Source: Gemmatimonadota bacterium
GTDB lineage: Bacteria; Gemmatimonadota; Gemmatimonadetes; Longimicrobiales; RSA9
NCBI GenBank assembly: GCA_016207445.1
Contig: JACQPS010000098.1
Span: 1-14,298, forward strand
Direction: 5' to 3'
Length of the DNA stretch: 14,298 nt
The notes beneath the pieces are model-generated. The model was not told the DNA's origin, did not search any database, and was given only the letters and a program-made list of their open reading frames with translations. Every line of letters begins with the position of its first letter. Position 1 is the first letter of the stretch. Made by a program: the position numbers and the translations under genes. Below, piece by piece: positions 14,077 through 14,298 of the stretch.

Positions 14077-14298
14077 CTACATCCCCTCCAGCCCCAGCTC
14101 CGAGCGCGCCTGGTCCATCACGCCGGGCGTGATCAGCGGGATGCCGCGCTCGCGGGCGTAGTCCGCATAGATGCGCTTGACCATTCCGCGCACGAACGAG
14201 GGCACGCGCTCGAGCCGCTCGCGCGCCTCCGCGCTCCACTCGACCGGCGCGACGCTTCCGCCGCCCGCGACGGCTGCCGCCGGCTCGGCTTCCTGGAA
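14077..14298 (-). CDS. C-terminal part of a PCP_red domain protein (5' end outside window)
   Basis: The last 73 residues of a longer protein. After a Glu/Ala/Gly-rich linker comes a PCP_red-type domain: EWSAEARERLERVPSFVRGMV, then DYARERG, IT, GVMDQARSEL. PCP_red is known from the C-terminus of the B subunit of light-independent protochlorophyllide reductase and from stand-alone proteins in non-photosynthetic bacteria. The segment is strikingly close to the end of the radical SAM protein at 7890-9212 (shared A-RERG and RLERxPSFVRG blocks). The linker suggests another domain upstream, which cannot be seen. It is the first visible gene of the unit that includes the membrane protein and ABC transporter. 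Confidence 0.82.
   Translation of the reverse strand, partial: FQEAEPAAAVAGGGSVAPVEWSAEARERLERVPSFVRGMVKRIYADYARERGIPLITPGVMDQARSELGLEGM

Noticed and set aside
7890..14298. Dark-operative protochlorophyllide reductase or other chlorophyll-synthesis locus
   Set aside because: Only the PCP_red domain is shared; no BchL, BchN or BchB catalytic region is encoded here.

Overview
The window is a GC-rich stretch of bacterial chromosome in which every gene I can support lies on the minus strand. It reads as a respiratory gene cluster of a Gram-negative-type aerobe: multihaem and membrane cytochromes c, a lipoprotein cupredoxin, an aa3-type haem-copper oxidase and a cytochrome bd-family protein. The gene content, the GC-rich sequence and several kinds of short palindromic dispersed repeat would fit an environmental lineage such as Gemmatimonadota or a Nitrospirota/Acidobacteriota relative. 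That is inference from gene style, not a marker-gene assignment.

Read in the direction of transcription (right to left), the first unit runs from 14298 to 11848. It holds the C-terminal end of a protein with a PCP_red domain, a small four-helix membrane protein, an ABC ATPase and an ABC-2 type permease, joined by short gaps or 4-bp stop/start overlaps. A gene-free interval of about 470 bp follows (11377-11847). It holds a near-consensus sigma70-type promoter (TTGACA, 17 bp, TATACT) pointing left, and just downstream a perfect 19-bp palindrome inside a long leader.

The second unit runs from 11376 past the left edge. It encodes a tandem universal-stress-protein (USP) with two PCP_red domains, a NirJ/AhbC/AhbD-like radical SAM enzyme with a C-terminal PCP_red domain, a CydA-like bd-family subunit, a dihaem cytochrome c, a membrane-anchored monohaem cytochrome c, a dihaem cytochrome c fused to an ethylbenzene-dehydrogenase-type haem-binding domain, a cupredoxin lipoprotein, CtaC, and CtaD (cut by the window start). 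No CydB is present. The quinol-site residues of CydA look replaced, so a cytochrome c- or cupredoxin-fed bd-like enzyme is plausible.

The most interesting pattern is the PCP_red domain, best known as the C-terminal domain of the protochlorophyllide reductase B subunit. It appears four times in three different proteins around a bd-like oxidase, next to a radical SAM enzyme of the haem/haem d1 synthesis type. No chlorophyll-synthesis genes are visible. I propose a tetrapyrrole-handling or oxidase-maturation module. The second notable layer is repeats: hexanucleotide tracts (GGGCTC and GGGATC types) and a TCGACT-type palindrome sit in frame inside four genes, and two further palindromic elements fill intergenic gaps.
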